This document shows, in pieces, positions 1-12,400 of a stretch of 64,000 nucleotides of DNA (position 1 is its first letter; every line of letters begins with the position of its first letter). The position numbers and the translations under genes were made by a program. This DNA is from Theropithecus gelada (lineage: Eukaryota; Chordata; Mammalia; Primates; Cercopithecidae). The stretch is from assembly GCF_003255815.1 (NCBI RefSeq), contig NC_037670.1:30612981-30676980 (forward strand). Reading direction: 5' to 3'. The notes below the pieces were generated by a model, which saw nothing but the letters and a program-made list of their open reading frames with translations, ran no database searches and was not told the origin of the DNA.

Positions 1-640
1 CATCTCACTCGGTAAACAATTGGCTATTGCATCAGGTCAGACCGTGTCCTTCCCCCATTATCCAAATCGCTAATATTTAGAACTACTCCATCAACCAGAC
101 TACACTAGGAATGCGCCTTCCTAGCACTGTGGGACCTCGCCAAATGACCAGATCAGACAACTCTAGGAATAAGCGTTCCTAGAGCCATAGAATGTGCTTT
201 CTGCGAATGCTTTTTGGCCAAGAGGGAGGACTGAGGACTAAGCTCTGATTTTTTACCTTACCCAAATTCCTTTCTAAAGGGTCTGGGGAGTCATGCCCTA
301 CAAACCATAAATTCTAATCAAATGGATTTTATTTAATCCTGTATTCATGACTTTCCAAACTGACTCTGGCATAACAAGGAAGAAAATCAAAATGTTTTAC
401 CCCAAAATATATTTCCTTGCCATACCTTGAAATTGCCCTGCAAAGTCTCTTGTGGGAACAATCCACATTCTATAGAGAATCCCCTTTCCCCTTGGTTTTC
501 CTTCCTTCCTTCCTTCCCAGATCCAGGAGATAATCAACTAAGAGCCAGGCACCCTTTTAAGTCTGATATAAAACAATTTACCGCCTGCTCTCTCTAAAGT
601 CTGCTATCTAAGAGTTTCATCTGCACAATAACACTTGGCC
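1..640. other. Non-coding host DNA, no gene seen
   Basis: No convincing exon or RNA gene. The only notable item is a short CTTCC run near 500-525. The sequence may be the upstream part of the LTR-like repeat that follows, but I cannot assign a family. Confidence 0.5.
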
Positions 641-1005
641 TCCACAATTCTTTATCTTTAACCGGAACATTCTTTCTGTCAATCCCAGATCTTCAGAGAA
701 CCTCAACCAATTTTCAACCAGAAAATGTTTAAATTTACGTATAGCCGGGAAGCCCCTGCTTTGAGTTGTCCGCCTTTCTAAACCAAACCAATGTATTTCT
801 TAAATGCATTGGATTGATGTCTCATGCCTTCCTAAAACACATAAAACCAAGCTGTACCCCAACCATCTTGGGCACACATTCTCAGGACCTCCTGAGGGCT
901 GTGTTGCAGGCCATGGTCACTCATATTTGGCTGAGAATAAATCTCTTCAAATATTTTACAGAGTTTGACTCTTTTCATCAACATTATGTAAACTCTCCAG
1001 ACTAT
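641..1005 (+). mobile_element. Probable ERV1-type LTR fragment
   Basis: The stretch has the layout of a retroviral LTR end on the plus strand: a TATA-like CATAAAACC at about 840, then a region ending in the poly(A) signal AATAAA at 936-941. The wording of the 740-930 segment resembles primate ERV class I LTRs. The exact subfamily is not recognised. The open frame across it is incidental. Confidence 0.4.
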
Positions 1006-1498
1006 CTTCTCAATGTTTTTCCTGGAAATCTAAAACTGCTCTAAAAAATACAGTCCATTAAAAAAAAAAAAAAGCATGGTTCCTCATTTCATGGAGTTTG
1101 TAAAATGAGAAGGAAATTGATTTGATAGGAGTTTTTGAGGTCTAATGAAAAGCTTGTATGTGATTTTATACAAGGTTAGTGCATGAGACTTGGTGAATGA
1201 AAGTTTGTTTTCCTCTTTGTTGATTTCTACTGACCTTCATAAATATTTAAAATCTCACATCTGTACATTCATCCAAATATCCAAATATCTATTGGTCATT
1301 TACTTATTTCCTATGCATGGTGGTCACCTTCACATGTTCACAAATATTCTGGTTCAAGTTCCTTTTAGGGTCAATAGGATCGCATTTCCCTGCCATTTTT
1401 GAAGTTAGGTGTGGCCATTGGATCTGCTTTGGCTAATGAGGCTTAAGCAGAAATGATGTACCTCTTCACTGATGGAAACTTTCAGCCCAAGTGTGCAA
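1006..1498. other. Non-coding host DNA
   Basis: A short A-run at 1061-1073 follows the LTR-like piece; it could be a tail of a decayed retroposon. No gene or recognisable element is seen in the rest. Confidence 0.5.
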
Positions 1499-1552
1499 TT
1501 CACTACTTGTCATGGTAAATTTTACTTCACTACTTGTCATGGTTAATTTTAC
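1499..1552. repeat. Tandem duplication of a 27-bp unit
   Basis: The 27 bases at 1499-1525 are repeated at 1526-1552 with one substitution (GGTAAAT versus GGTTAAT). This is a simple local duplication inside or next to an old interspersed repeat. Confidence 0.9.
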
Positions 1553-2085
1553 TCATCCACTTGCCTGGCTAAGGGTGGCCAAGATATCTGGTAAAATATT
1601 ATTTCTGGGTGTGTCTAGAAGAGTGTTTCTGAAAGAGATTTGCATTTAAATCAGTGGATGGAGTCAAGAAGACCCACCCTCCCCATTGTGGGTAGGCGTC
1701 ATCTAATCCATTGAAGGCCTGAAATAGAACAAAAAGGGGGAGGAAGGACACATTCTCATTCTCCTTGCACTGGGACATCCATCTTTTCCTACCCTCAGAC
1801 TTCTGTGCTCCTGCTTCTCCAGCCATTGGAACCTGGAACTTACCCTACAGGTCTCCCCTGCCCCCACTGCAGTTCTCAGGCCTTTGACCTCAGACTGGGA
1901 GGCCATGCCTCCCATGTTTCACAGGGCTGTGGACTCTGAAATACATCACTGGTTTTCTCGGTTCCCCACCTTGCAACAGTAGGTCATGGGACTTCCTGGT
2001 CTCCATAATTGCATGAGCTAATTCCCATAAGAAATCATATATATATATATAATATAAATATAGTATTGTTCCCATTTCTCTAGAA
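1553..2085 (+). mobile_element. Ancient LTR-like interspersed repeat, family uncertain
   Basis: The phrases around 1585-1720 ('ggtgtgtctagaagagtgtttctga', split by divergence) and the ending in an AT dinucleotide run at about 2038-2060 match a common mammalian interspersed repeat that I cannot name with certainty. There is no intact coding frame. Confidence 0.35.
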
Positions 2086-2184
2086 AACCCTAATATACCC
2101 CCTAACCTCTCCTCCTCCATTCCACCTGGTGTGGAAGCCAAAATACATCCAGGGAAGTGGAACCACTATGAATATTATTAGATA

Positions 2185-2285
2185 TTAAGTTGGTGCAAAA
2201 GTAATTGCGATTTTCGCCATTACTTTCAAAAGTAACGGTATTGAAAGTAATGGCAAAAACCGCAATTACTTTTGCAGCAACCTAA
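2185..2285. mobile_element. MADE1 mariner-derived MITE, hairpin
   Basis: The element begins TTAAGTTGGTGCAAAAGTAA and ends with the near-complement TTACTTTTGCAGCAACCTAA. Its terminal inverted repeats are about 37 bp, typical of MADE1 (mariner/Tc1, Hsmar1-related). Known MADE1 copies are about 80 bp; this one is about 101 bp because the central loop carries extra bases around 2227-2243 that partly repeat the arm. MADE1 hairpins are the source of the primate miR-548 family, so a transcript through here would fold into a miR-548-like stem; whether it is processed is unknown. Confidence 0.93.
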
Positions 2286-2848
2286 TCAGATATTTAGTTC
2301 AGGAATTAGACTTTACGTAATGATGAGAGGAACTGGGGAGGTGAAGGTAGTTTAGGAGAGATAGAAGGCTAGAGACAAAGTCATTAACCAGTCTTCCTGA
2401 AGCACTAGTGTAGATGGACAAGTTGGAGCTTTCAAGAGAAATCTGAAAGACCAGGTACATCCAGCCACCAAGCGGGACCAGGAAGTGGGGGACATGTTGA
2501 TGGGAGGCTGCTGCCTGAGCACAACCACCACTCTGTGAGTCCGCCACCAAGAGTCTGATGGTGGCCCCAGGGCCACTGTTGGTCAGTGGATCTACAGTCA
2601 GGAGGATGTGCTGGGCGTGGAGCAGAGGGGAGCAAGGCCAAGCCGGTATCTGTGGCACCTCCATGCTACTGTTTCTGCATGTGACCATGATGACCTGCAA
2701 AAATGATGTTGTTTCACTTCTGCCTCCCAGATCTTTTTCAAGTTCCCCTTTTGGCCAATTTTAACCTAGAACTATACAGAAAAGAGGATTCTGGGAGTGA
2801 AATTTCCAACTCAACCAAGTTGTCGATAGGACAACCTAACACAGTCTA
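2286..2848. other. Non-coding host DNA, nothing recognised
   Basis: Open frames occur on both strands over 2300-2760 but overlap each other and have no recognisable domain. I see no splice-bounded exon that I would defend. Confidence 0.5.
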
Positions 2849-3068
2849 CACTAAGCTTGCCCAACCTGTGACCTGAGGTCTGCATGCGGCCCAGCACAGT
2901 TTTGAATAGGACCCAACACAAATTTGTAAACTTTCTTAAAACATTACGAGATTATTTTTGCAATTTTTAAAAAACTCATCAGCTATCATTAGTGTTAATG
3001 TATCATATTGTCCAAGACAATACTTCTTCCAGTGTGGCCCAGAGAAGCTAAAAGATTGGACACCCCTG
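2849..3068. mobile_element. hAT-type non-autonomous DNA transposon (MITE)
   Basis: The segment starts near 'ttgcccaacctgtg', contains the 'gcatgcggccca' phrase and ends 'ttggacacccctgg'. This arrangement is typical of a hAT-superfamily MITE that is common in primates. The ends are partial inverted repeats. The exact subfamily name is not certain. Confidence 0.6.
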
Positions 3069-3790
3069 GGTTCTATATCAACTTGGTATCCACACACACC
3101 TCTTTGAACCATGACCTCCAAAGAAGGAGAGTAGAAAAGTAATGCCTCCACCTAACATGATGCACAACTATCCTTGAACACCCAAAACATGTCATCCTCT
3201 CCCTGAAAGAGGTTACACAAGCTTCCTCTTATCCATCTTGGTGTGATGCTCGTTTCTCTTCTGAGTCCCTTTTTGAAATTATGAGTCATGATGACAGTCT
3301 TGGTTTTCTTCAGCTGGCCACATGGTCATGGATGACATTCATCACTTACTTCTTCTCCACCCCGTCTATATTCTCTTTGTTCTTAGCAAGCACCTCAGCA
3401 GTCATGCTCTTCATCATTCCTGAAAGCTCTGTGCCACTGGCAGTCCTGTCTGAACTGGCTTGTTGTCATTTCCTGCTAACATTTGTCACAGGACATGGAA
3501 GTACTAAAAGGTGCCCAAGAGGATCTCCTATGGTTCAGACACATGCTCATCTGCCCTCATGTGAGGTCACCACCGTTTCCACTTGAGAGTCGGGATAGAG
3601 CACCCCAGTCAGTGCAGTAAGCTCTTTCTCCTCCTGTTGGTTCATGGCATGAGAAACACAAAGGAGCCAGGTGGTAGTCTCAGCTTCCAGTTTAATAGAA
3701 CCACTGTCATGTCCTCTGTCACAATCAAACACTTCTAGACAAGCAGAACCCAGAATCATGGGGACAAAAAGCAAAAACTTTGCTTGTGAA
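3069..3790. other. Non-coding host DNA, nothing recognised
   Basis: No repeat family or gene is recognised. The short open frames here lack domains. Confidence 0.5.
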
Positions 3791-5095
3791 TTATTAAGGG
3801 AATAGTAAGAGAAATCACTCCCTTTTCCACCCCTTGATTCCCAGACATCTTAATTCAGACTTTGAGAGAAACATCAGCCTATATGGAGTTACAGCAAGTA
3901 TCACATTCTGGAGGCCCTTAAATGTTGCCACCCAGCTGACACTACAACTGAGTCTTCAAAAGGCTATGCCATCATTCTACCAGGCCAGCTGCTTTAGGAT
4001 GATTGTGAGACTTGGGCATTCTATGAGTCCATTGTGGCACTTCATATGCTATAAAATGAGCCCTCTCATCAGCAGCGATGCTACATGGAATATCATGGCA
4101 CTAAATAAAGCACTCTGTGAGCCTAGAGATGATGGTTTTAGCAGAAGGTTTGCAGGCAAGAAAGACAAATCCATATACAGAGTAAGTGTCTATTTTGGTG
4201 AGACCAAAGTGCTATCCCTGCCATATGGAAGGGATAGAGAATGTAAAAAATATGCTACCATGTACCTGGCTGATTCCCTTGGGAATGATAACTTATCAGG
4301 AACTCATTGTTGATCTCTGCAGTTGGCTGGTTGGGCACCCAGCAGTGGTTGTAGGTGGATAGCTTTGGTAAGTGAAAGACCATGCATAGTCTCTAACCCT
4401 GCTACCATGTTCACTTTGTTCATGAGTCCATTGGGCAAAGACAGGGAAAGGTGGTAACGAGACTGACATCTACAGAATGGGCCGTCTTGTCTATTAAGAT
4501 CTTCCCAGGTAAGTTTGCTTTTTTGCAAGCATTCATGTGGCACACAAATATCTTTGTCCTCTGTGTCCATTCAAGAGGCCTATCCACATATCCATATATC
4601 TCTTCCCCAGATCCTCTTGTCACTAATTTCCCAATTGTATTTCAAGTCCCTGACCATCTGGCCAAACCATTTACCATTGCCCATAAGCCAGTATACATAG
4701 CATCTCTAACCGCTTCTCCTTCTAGGCAAAATGAACAACAGGTACATTGCTTGAATTCCTGCCAACAGAGAGAATTTCTGTTTACCCCTGTCCTTCAGTG
4801 GCAATGTCATGTTGCAGCCCTCCTTTTGTGTACCAGTATATTGTGTAGAACCATCTGTAAACCAAACCCAAATTGTTTCTTCTTCAGTCACTACATCTGA
4901 CTCCAAGCCTTCAGGGAGTAATGGTTACTGCTTCATTTCCATGTCAGAGATATCATGGAATTCCTTTTGTGTTCAACTTTAAACAGAACTCATATAGGGA
5001 AGGAGGGATACAGTTCCCAGTTATGGGGTTGATAATATTTAGACAGATATTTGTCATTGCTGACAGTCTTTATTCCTTCTTAAGGACCTGATTTT
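3791..5095 (+). mobile_element. Possible internal fragment of an ERVL/MaLR element
   Basis: A frame of 159 codons (3834-4313) and an overlapping one (4451-4900) look like decayed retroelement coding sequence. The text around 4310-4450 resembles MaLR internal sequence. No protease or polymerase motif is visible, so the assignment is tentative. A unique host origin is not excluded. Confidence 0.3.
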
Positions 5096-5780
5096 CCAGC
5101 TTTTCTTATTTCTCTTCAACTTAAATTTTTTCTTTTGTTTAGCATAGTGTCATTCTGTTAGCACATTCTGTTTTCTTTTTATCTGAAAATATCTTTATTT
5201 CACCTTGTTTTCGAAGAATATTTTCACTGAATGGTTGCCAAGTGAATTTTCTTTCAGCACTTTAAAGATGTTCTTCTACTGTCTTCTGGCCTCCAGAGTT
5301 TTTAATAAGAAGTCAAAAATCATTCAAATCTTTGTCTCCTGTATGTATTACATCATTTTTCTTTGGTTGCTTTTAAGGTTTTTCCCCTTTATTTTTATTT
5401 TCAGCATTTAGCTGTGATGTCCCCTAGGCATGGTTTTCTTCATATTTATTCATATTTACCTTGCTTGGAGTTTCCTGAGTTTCTTTAATCTGTAAATTTT
5501 TGTCTTTCACAAAATTGGGGAAATTTCATTCATTATTTATTACAATTGTTTCTGTCCCAATCTTTCTTATCTCCTTTTGAGGCTCCAAATGTATACATGT
5601 TAAACTTTTTAAATTGGTTCCTGAGACTATTATTTTTTAAACTTTTTTTCTCTCCCTTTTTTTTAAGATTAAATAATTTCTATGGATCTATCTTAAAGTT
5701 TACTGACTCTTTCCTGTATCATTCCCACTCTGCTCTCAAGCACATCCAGTACATTTTAAATTTCAGAGGTTGTGTTTTTC

Positions 5781-6085
5781 AGTTCTAGAATTTCTTTTCT
5801 TTTCTTTTCTTTTTTTTGTTNNNNNNNNNNNNNNNNNNNNNNNNNNNNNNNNNNNNNNNNNNNNNNNNNNNNNNNNNNNNNNNNNNNNNNNNNNNNNNNN
5901 NNNNNNNNNNNNNNNNNTTTTTTTTTTTTTTTTTTTTTTTGTATTTTTTAGTAGAGACTGGGTTTCACCATGTTGCCCAGGCCGGTGGTGAACTCCTGAG
6001 CTCAGGCAATCTGCCTGCCTCAGCCTCCCAAAGTGCTGGGATTACAGGCATGAGCCACTGTGCTCAGCCCAGTTCTAGAATTTCT
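5781..6085 (-). mobile_element. Alu (minus) containing an assembly gap, with target-site duplications
   Basis: The 15-bp target duplication AGTTCTAGAATTTCT is present at 5781-5795 and 6071-6085. The Alu part visible is 5940-6070 (reverse complement of the left half, ending 'gagccactgtgctcagccc'). The remainder lies in or next to the N run. The Alu interrupts an older LINE-1. Confidence 0.93.
5821..5917. other. Assembly gap (97 N)
   Basis: A run of N between two T-rich tracts, inside an Alu. The true length is unknown. Confidence 0.99.
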
Positions 6086-6699
6086 ATTTGGGTCTTTTTA
6101 TGGATTATATTTCTCCACTGAGATATCCTATTTTTTCATTCATTGCAAGCATATTTTCCTTTAAGTCAATGAATGTGGCTTAAAGGTGCTTTAAAACCCA
6201 AATCTGCAAATTTCACCATCTGGTTTTGATCTCCATTGATTGTCTTTTCTCGCAAGAATAGGGAACATTTTCTTGGCTTTTCATATGTTGAATAGTTTTT
6301 TATTGTACCCTGCATATTACAAAGTTTATGTTGTAGAATTCTGGATTCTGTTATATTCTTTCATAGGAGTTTGTTTTTGCTTTCTTTGGTGTAGCATTAA
6401 TTAACTCGATTGAAGCCAAACTGCAAACTCAGCTTGAATGCTTCCAAGCCCAGGAAATGTCATTCCTGTATAGCTCTTTGATTATGTGGCAGTAATAGGT
6501 TTAAGTGTGGATCTTGCTCTCAAAGCTTCTCAAAGGCAGTGACTGGGTCTTATTTTTGTGTCCTCCACATCTTGCTTATTCTCAGCAGACAATGGACCTG
6601 CCATAGTGCTGAATGCATGAACAAGCTAATGAACCATGTAATTCAAGAAACATCCCCCAAACCAGAACACTGTTACTAAAATTCAGGTATCAGGAGGGA

Positions 6700-6870
6700 A
6701 AAGATGGAAGTCTAGTGTATATATCAGCTTCCTATACTTTGGTAAAATTTTATATTATAAGCTACAATATATAGTTTATATATAAAATATGATTTATATT
6801 TAAAGTACATATAAAATATAATTTATATATACTTCCTATATGACCTTCCTATACTTTGGTATACTTTTCA
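6700..6870. repeat. AT-rich tract flanked by a 17-bp direct repeat
   Basis: CTTCCTATACTTTGGTA occurs at 6728-6744 and again at 6845-6861, with a partial third copy at about 6832. Between them lies imperfect TA-rich repeat sequence. It reads as a local expansion rather than a transposon. Confidence 0.8.
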
Positions 6871-7684
6871 CTTGTTAATCCACTAACAAGAATCTGAGCC
6901 TCAGCCACATTTAATCTTTAATATTTGTGCCATCATATATTATTTCCACAGAGTACACATTATAGCAAAATCCCACTAAAATAAAATAACTAAAATAGCA
7001 GATGATGATTGTTCAACTGTTACTTTAGCTGCATTTCCATAATGTGAAAGTAATTCAAAAGGTATAAAGTTGAAGCAAATGGAAGTCTACAAGACAATCC
7101 TACTTTATTTATTAATTCAATAAACATTTGAGCGCCTATTGCTGTCACAGGTACCAGATTCCAAAAATATGAAAATTAATACAGTAATAAGCAGATGGAC
7201 AAATCTCTGCCCTTAAGGAACTCAGAATTTATCCAGAAAACATTAGGAGAGTTTTTCCTATATTGCAGTCATCTCAAGTACAGCTTTCCTATTTTTTTTT
7301 TTTTTGCCTTGGCCTATATAATATGTACCACTAATTCATATTTTACATGTCTCACTCTTTAAAAGCTTAAATGGATTTAATTTAAAAGGAAAGATTATAT
7401 CACAGGTTGGATATGCTGCTTATGCTCTTCAATCACATTAAAATAAATGCATAATTATTAAAGTGCAAAATGACTAAATGCAAACTCTCAAGTATTACTC
7501 GTCCCACACTCTGACAAACACTGCTTTAAGCACGTTAAATGTTATACAAGAGGTGTTTGTAAAGTGCAAATAGTGTAATGGGAATATAAAAGCAGTTTCT
7601 TAATCCTGCTTGTGTTTTAAAGGAAGACTTTGCAAAAATGTCTCTTTAAGGGGAATGACAGTATTCCCTTTATCATTGGGTCCT
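6871..7684. other. Non-coding host DNA with an L2 fragment
   Basis: About 7100-7255 resembles an L2 3' region (the 'aataaacatttgagcgccta' phrase followed by the usual 'ctgcccttaaggaactcag'). The rest is AT-rich sequence without a recognised feature. Confidence 0.5.
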
Positions 7685-8178
7685 CTGTGGTAGACAGAAT
7701 AATGCATCCCCACAAGATGTCCAGTCCATGTCCTAATCACAGGAATGTTTTACATTACATGGCAAAGGGAAATTAAGATTGCAGATGGAATGAAAGTTGC
7801 TAATCATCTGGCTTTAAAAAGATTATACTAAATGATCTAGGTGGACCAAATGTTTTTAGACAAAGGTTTGGACAAGAGTTTTTAGAAACAGAAGAGGAAG
7901 GCAGTGAGAGAGTGATGTGGTATGTGAAGGCCCCTATTGCTGTTACTGGCTTTGAAGATGGAGAATGGGGCCAGGAGCCAAGGAAAGTATGGCCTCTAGA
8001 AGCTGGAAAAGGAAAGGAAACCAGTTCTCCCCTAGAGCCTCCAGGAAGTTATGCACTCCTGCTGACATCTTAATTTTAGCATAGACTCATGCTGGACAAC
8101 AGAATGGTAAGCTAATAAATTTGTGGTTGTTTTGAGCCATTAAGTTTGTTATAGCATCCGTAGGAAACCAAAACACCC
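7685..8178 (+). mobile_element. LTR-like MaLR-type repeat
   Basis: It opens 'tgtggtagacagaataatgc', contains 'ggctttgaagatggagaatg' and ends 'gcatccgtaggaaacc' after an AATAAA-like 'aataaatttgtggttgtttt'. This is the plus orientation of the same kind of repeat seen reversed at 16448-16912 and 53484-53930. I place it with MaLR/ERVL-type LTRs, without certainty on the subfamily. Confidence 0.55.
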
Positions 8179-8323
8179 CTACAGTGCCAGATACCCCATA
8201 GTCACTGGCTGAAAATAAACCAAACTGAATGAGCACTCCCCTTTAGGTTCTCTGAGGCCAAGTACCCTGTCTTTTTCTCTCCTGTAGCTCTAGTGTCTAC
8301 TGCAGCCGAGAAAAGATAATATT

Positions 8324-8612
8324 GGCCAGGTGCAGTGGCTCACGCCTGTAATCCCAGCACTTTGGGAGGCCGAGGCAGGCAGATTACCTGAGATTGGGAG
8401 TTCGAGGCCATGGCCAACATGGAGAAACCCTGTCTCTACTAATAATACAAAAATTAGCTGGGTTAGGTGGCACATGCCTATAAACCCAGCTACTCGGGAG
8501 GCTGAGGCATGAGAATTGCTTGAGCCTGGGAGGTGGAGGTTGCAGTGAGCTGAGATTATGCCATTGCACTCAGCCTGGGCAACAAGAGCGAAACTGTCTA
8601 AAAAAAAAAAAA
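8324..8612 (+). mobile_element. Alu element (plus)
   Basis: Full-length Alu starting GGCCAGGTGCAGTGGCTCAC and ending in an A-tail at 8600-8612. The flanks 'gataatat' and 'ggtaatat' are an imperfect target duplication. Frames read through it on either strand are not genes. Confidence 0.96.
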
Positions 8613-8624
8613 GGTAATATCTTT

Positions 8625-9490
8625 TCCTCACCCATCAAGAGAGTCCTTGGCTAACACCTTCATAACAAAAGACAAATTAACAAGATAAAAGCATAGCAAA
8701 TTTATTTAACCAAGCTTTCCCATGACATGAGAGCCCTCAGAAATGAACAGTTAGGCCAGATGTGGTGGCTCAAGCCTATAATCCCAACACTCTGAGAAGA
8801 TCGTTTGAGGCCAGGAGTTTGAGACCAGCCAGGGCAACACATCAAGATCCCATCTCTAAAAAAAAAAAAAAAAAAAAAAAACATCTTTTTAAATTAGCTG
8901 GGTGAGACATCATGCACCTGTGGTCTCAGCTACTTGGGAGGTCGAGGCAGGAGGATCACTTGAGTCCAGGAGTTGAGGCTACAGTGAGCTATGATCACAA
9001 CACTGCACTCCAGCCTGGGTGACAGAGTAAAACCCTGTCTCCTAAAGGCCTTTTTTTTTTTTTTTTTTTTTAAGAAATGAACAAGTAAAGACTCAGGGAA
9101 AACTATATTTTTATGCTTATGTTTCATGAAGAATGGGCAGTTATGTAAAAATATGATCAGACAAGAGAGGTATGAGCTAATAATAATAAATTGAAGGGAA
9201 TTAGCATGGCCTGTTTGTTCAGATCCCTCTTGGCTTCTCTGTGTAGCATTCCTCTCCTCTGGGTATAGGGTAGGACACCTGTCACATAGGGTCTTGTGAC
9301 CTACTTTCAGAAGAGGTAGGTGAGATAATTCCTTTATGGCCAGCTCTTACAGAGGAAGGTGGAAAAAAGTCAAGAGAATGACCTTTTTGCTTCTGCTGTT
9401 TTCTTAATTTCCAAGATGCCATGTTTGGGGGTATTGTATTTCTGAGCCCCAACTCCACCACCACACTAAGCATGGAATTAGAGGTCAATA
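8625..9490 (-). mobile_element. Possible ERV LTR (minus) interrupted by an Alu
   Basis: The flanks of the next Alu read as one older repeat in reverse, including 'caaatttatttaacc' (an AATAAA on the minus strand) near 8697 and the 'gggggtattgtatttctgag' text near 9428. I take it for an ERV class I LTR, but the assignment rests on general resemblance only. Confidence 0.35.
8739..9083 (+). mobile_element. Old Alu (AluJ-like, plus) with an anomalous T-run at its 3' end
   Basis: The target duplication AGAAATGAACA lies at 8739-8749 and 9073-9083. The body from 8754 is diverged, with a middle A-rich linker at 8859-8881. Where an A-tail is expected after 'ccctgtctcctaaaggcc', there is instead a run of about 21 T at 9051-9071. 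Confidence 0.88.
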
Positions 9491-12400
9491 ACTATTTAGA
9501 GTGCATTTCGAATGAAGGCACTGTTTATGAACTGTATTATCAGGCATGGGCAGAGGCATAGAAATGGGTCAAGGAAGGGCTTTGAGGATTGGGGAGCTGT
9601 TTGGGCAAGGACAAGGCTGTTCACGGTTTGTTTAGAGAAATAAATTATCATCTGGGAGAGGACAGTGTGCTCAGAGAGCACGAAGATAACAATTCCAGGG
9701 CAGCAACAGGGAGCAATCCAGGAAGGGCCTTGAGTGGCATGCCAAAGAGTTCGGGTTTTGGTCCCAAGGCCCCCAGGAGTCATGTGTCAATCTTCTTCTG
9801 TGTGGCATGAAAGGGGATACCACCTTGCCTTTTTGCAAGTTGAGTTCTTCCTATCATCCACTGGAGTCTTGGATTCCTGGAACCAGGATCCTTGCCATCC
9901 ACGCGGTTGTTTCAGGAGAAGGCCTGACCTTGTCAGGCTTGGATTCTTGGAATGGGGTCAAGGGTTGCACATTAGGAACGGCCAGACAGAGGGAGCCAGT
10001 GTCCTGAGCAGCCGGGTGACTTGCAGACTCCCTTGAGCTTTCTCCTTGCAAGAGCCGGTGACCCGTGAGCCGGCAAGCTGTCAAGGTTTCCGTCATAAAC
10101 CCCACGCTCCATGTGTTTGCAATATGGGCACAGAGATGCACAGGGGAGTGAGGTCTGGGGTGTGAGGGCTTAGTTCTGGAGTCATTGCTTCCTCTCTTTT
10201 CCTGTGCATTTGTGAGAGTGCTTATTTTGCTTTCTTAAAATTATGGCGTGGAATAAAGGGACAGTAATGAGTTCCAGATGCTTTTATTTTTCTCCTTCTA
10301 TAATTGGAAACAAAAATATAGCATGGTTTTTAAATTGAAAGTGCCAGAAAGGGGTGATGCTTTTAGCTCTGGGGTTTTCGCCATGATTTAGAGCCCAGCA
10401 AGAGGCTGTGGCCGTCACCACCACATGCTAACTGGCTCACACTGCTCCCTGCAGACCCAGCTCAAGGCTTTATCTTGGAGCCCGAAGGAGGTTCAAAAGT
10501 GAGTCCTACACTAAGAAACTCTTAATACGTGAAACCCAAACTTACAAAGCTGACAGATTGGGGCAGGGTGAGCAGCCACGTATTCAAAGGAGGATTGTTT
10601 TGCAGAAGGTCTCTGAGCAGGCCTCTTTTAATTAACATTCCCCCTGGTGCATCTAAAAGTTTCCCCACACATCATTAATTTCTGAGGGAAGGAACAAAGA
10701 ACCTTCCAGCTGATGTGTTCTAAGTATGAAGTGCCAAGTGAAGATCAATTAAAAAGTCAAGAGACCAGAATCTTGAAGTATAAAGCATCTAAGGGAGAAA
10801 GAAAGACTGCTTGAGATACCGTGGACTTTTCGGGAGCCTTAAAAGCAGTGATGTGACGACCTCAGACCTGGAATTGGATTAGCCTCCTTGTGAGTTACAC
10901 AAAGAGATCATCCTAAACCTGCAGGAGGAAACACCTATTCAATTTAGACTCAAAGCTTTAAGCCTGTCTTGGAATCCTTCATTCTCTTCCCCTTGGCCAA
11001 TGGCTGTTACTAAATAGAATGGTGGGGAAACAGAATTCAGATTTAGACTGTGGGAAAGCAGTTGGCCTCCACCTACAAGACATACTAATAGCAGATTACA
11101 TTCCCTCCAGGGAGATAATCTTTAACACAAAGCAGACCCCAGCCCTCCAATCTAACAGCAGGCCAGGAAGGGAAGATAAAGCTAAATGGCCACTCAATCC
11201 TTAAACCATTTGCACAGCACATTGGTACAAATAGGAATTCTGGATCCCAGGGCCAACATTTAAGACTAGCTCTTTACCTTTTGTTTGCTGCAAAACAAAT
11301 AGTTCCAGTTCTCTTTTGATGCCATTTTGATGCCAAGACTCTTAGGTCAGATTTGACAAGCAAGAGTGACTGTGCTGTATTCTCCCACCACCTGTTCTTC
11401 CATTCCCTTTTATATTTCCTCTTGCAGCCATGCAAGTAATTAATTCTCATCATGTTAAGTTGCCATTCGAGTACCTACTGTGTGGAAGCCACTTTATAGA
11501 GGTACATACTATTATTTATTTTTATTCCCACTATCCAGGCCCTCAGATCAATCAGTCAATTCCAAAGCCCACTGTCTTTCCTTTACACTATTCCCTGCCA
11601 TCTAAAGCAATTACTCTGGTTTCAAAGCCTTTTAAAGTCTTACCAACATTGAGGCTTCTCCCTGGACCTATTAAGTCAGAACGTCTGGGGTCTAAGCACC
11701 TGTGCCTTAAATTCGCTCACTGTGACCCGGATGCATGGTGGGGCTGAGAACCTCTGTAGAAGCATCTTAGGTGATGCAGAGTTTTGGAGTTGGTGTGGAG
11801 ATCCAGCCCCTTTTTAGGGAGCCCTTCCCTCTGCAGTGGCTGCTGCAGCCCACCTGCCACATCTCCTTGAGTCTGAAAGAATAACAAGGAAGATAGAAGC
11901 CAAAGACATGTTCCTTACTCCTGGCAGGACTTCTGCCCTGAGTCTAGCTCTTTCCTGACCTGCTGACTTGGGCTGGATGGTCCAGAAGGAAGTCTTAGGG
12001 TTCACTGCCTTCCTCCATGAAGCCCGGAGCCAGGTCCTTGCCCCTCTCCTAGACCCCTGCTTCAATGAGTTCTGAATAACTGAGGGGCCTCCCGACGAGC
12101 CATTTCTGGCCCCTAAGGTAACCTTACCAAGCTCTGATGACACAGTTTAAAATATGGCAAAAAGAGGGAGAAAACTGCAGACTCCCCACTTCTCACAGTG
12201 CAGACAGAGGGAATATTTGGGGTATTTTCACCTCATCTTCTTCTAAATGGCTGGGACTCACCTAGTCTGTTGATCTTTGCATTTCTCTGGTCTCTCCATT
12301 GCAACTGACAAGGCCCATCTTCCCCGGAGAGATGGAAACAAAGACTCCACACTATTGTACTCTCCTAGCGGGTTAGAGATTCTTCTAGAGTGAGGCTCTA

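Larger units (their letters stand above)
5096..6560 (-). mobile_element. Old LINE-1 fragment, split by an Alu
   Basis: The stretch around 5190-5350 ('cactttaaagatgttcttct', 'ctgtcttctggcctccagag') is the familiar T-rich text of old L1 copies read from the complementary strand. It resumes after the Alu at 6086. No open coding frame survives. Confidence 0.6.

Noticed and set aside
3834..4313. A 159-codon frame as a novel host gene
   Set aside because: No recognised domain, and the region resembles decayed retroelement sequence. Retained only as a tentative ERV internal piece.
5770..6121. Phenylalanine-rich or unknown-residue frames across the gaps at 5821 and 32860
   Set aside because: They are readings of T-runs and N placeholders.
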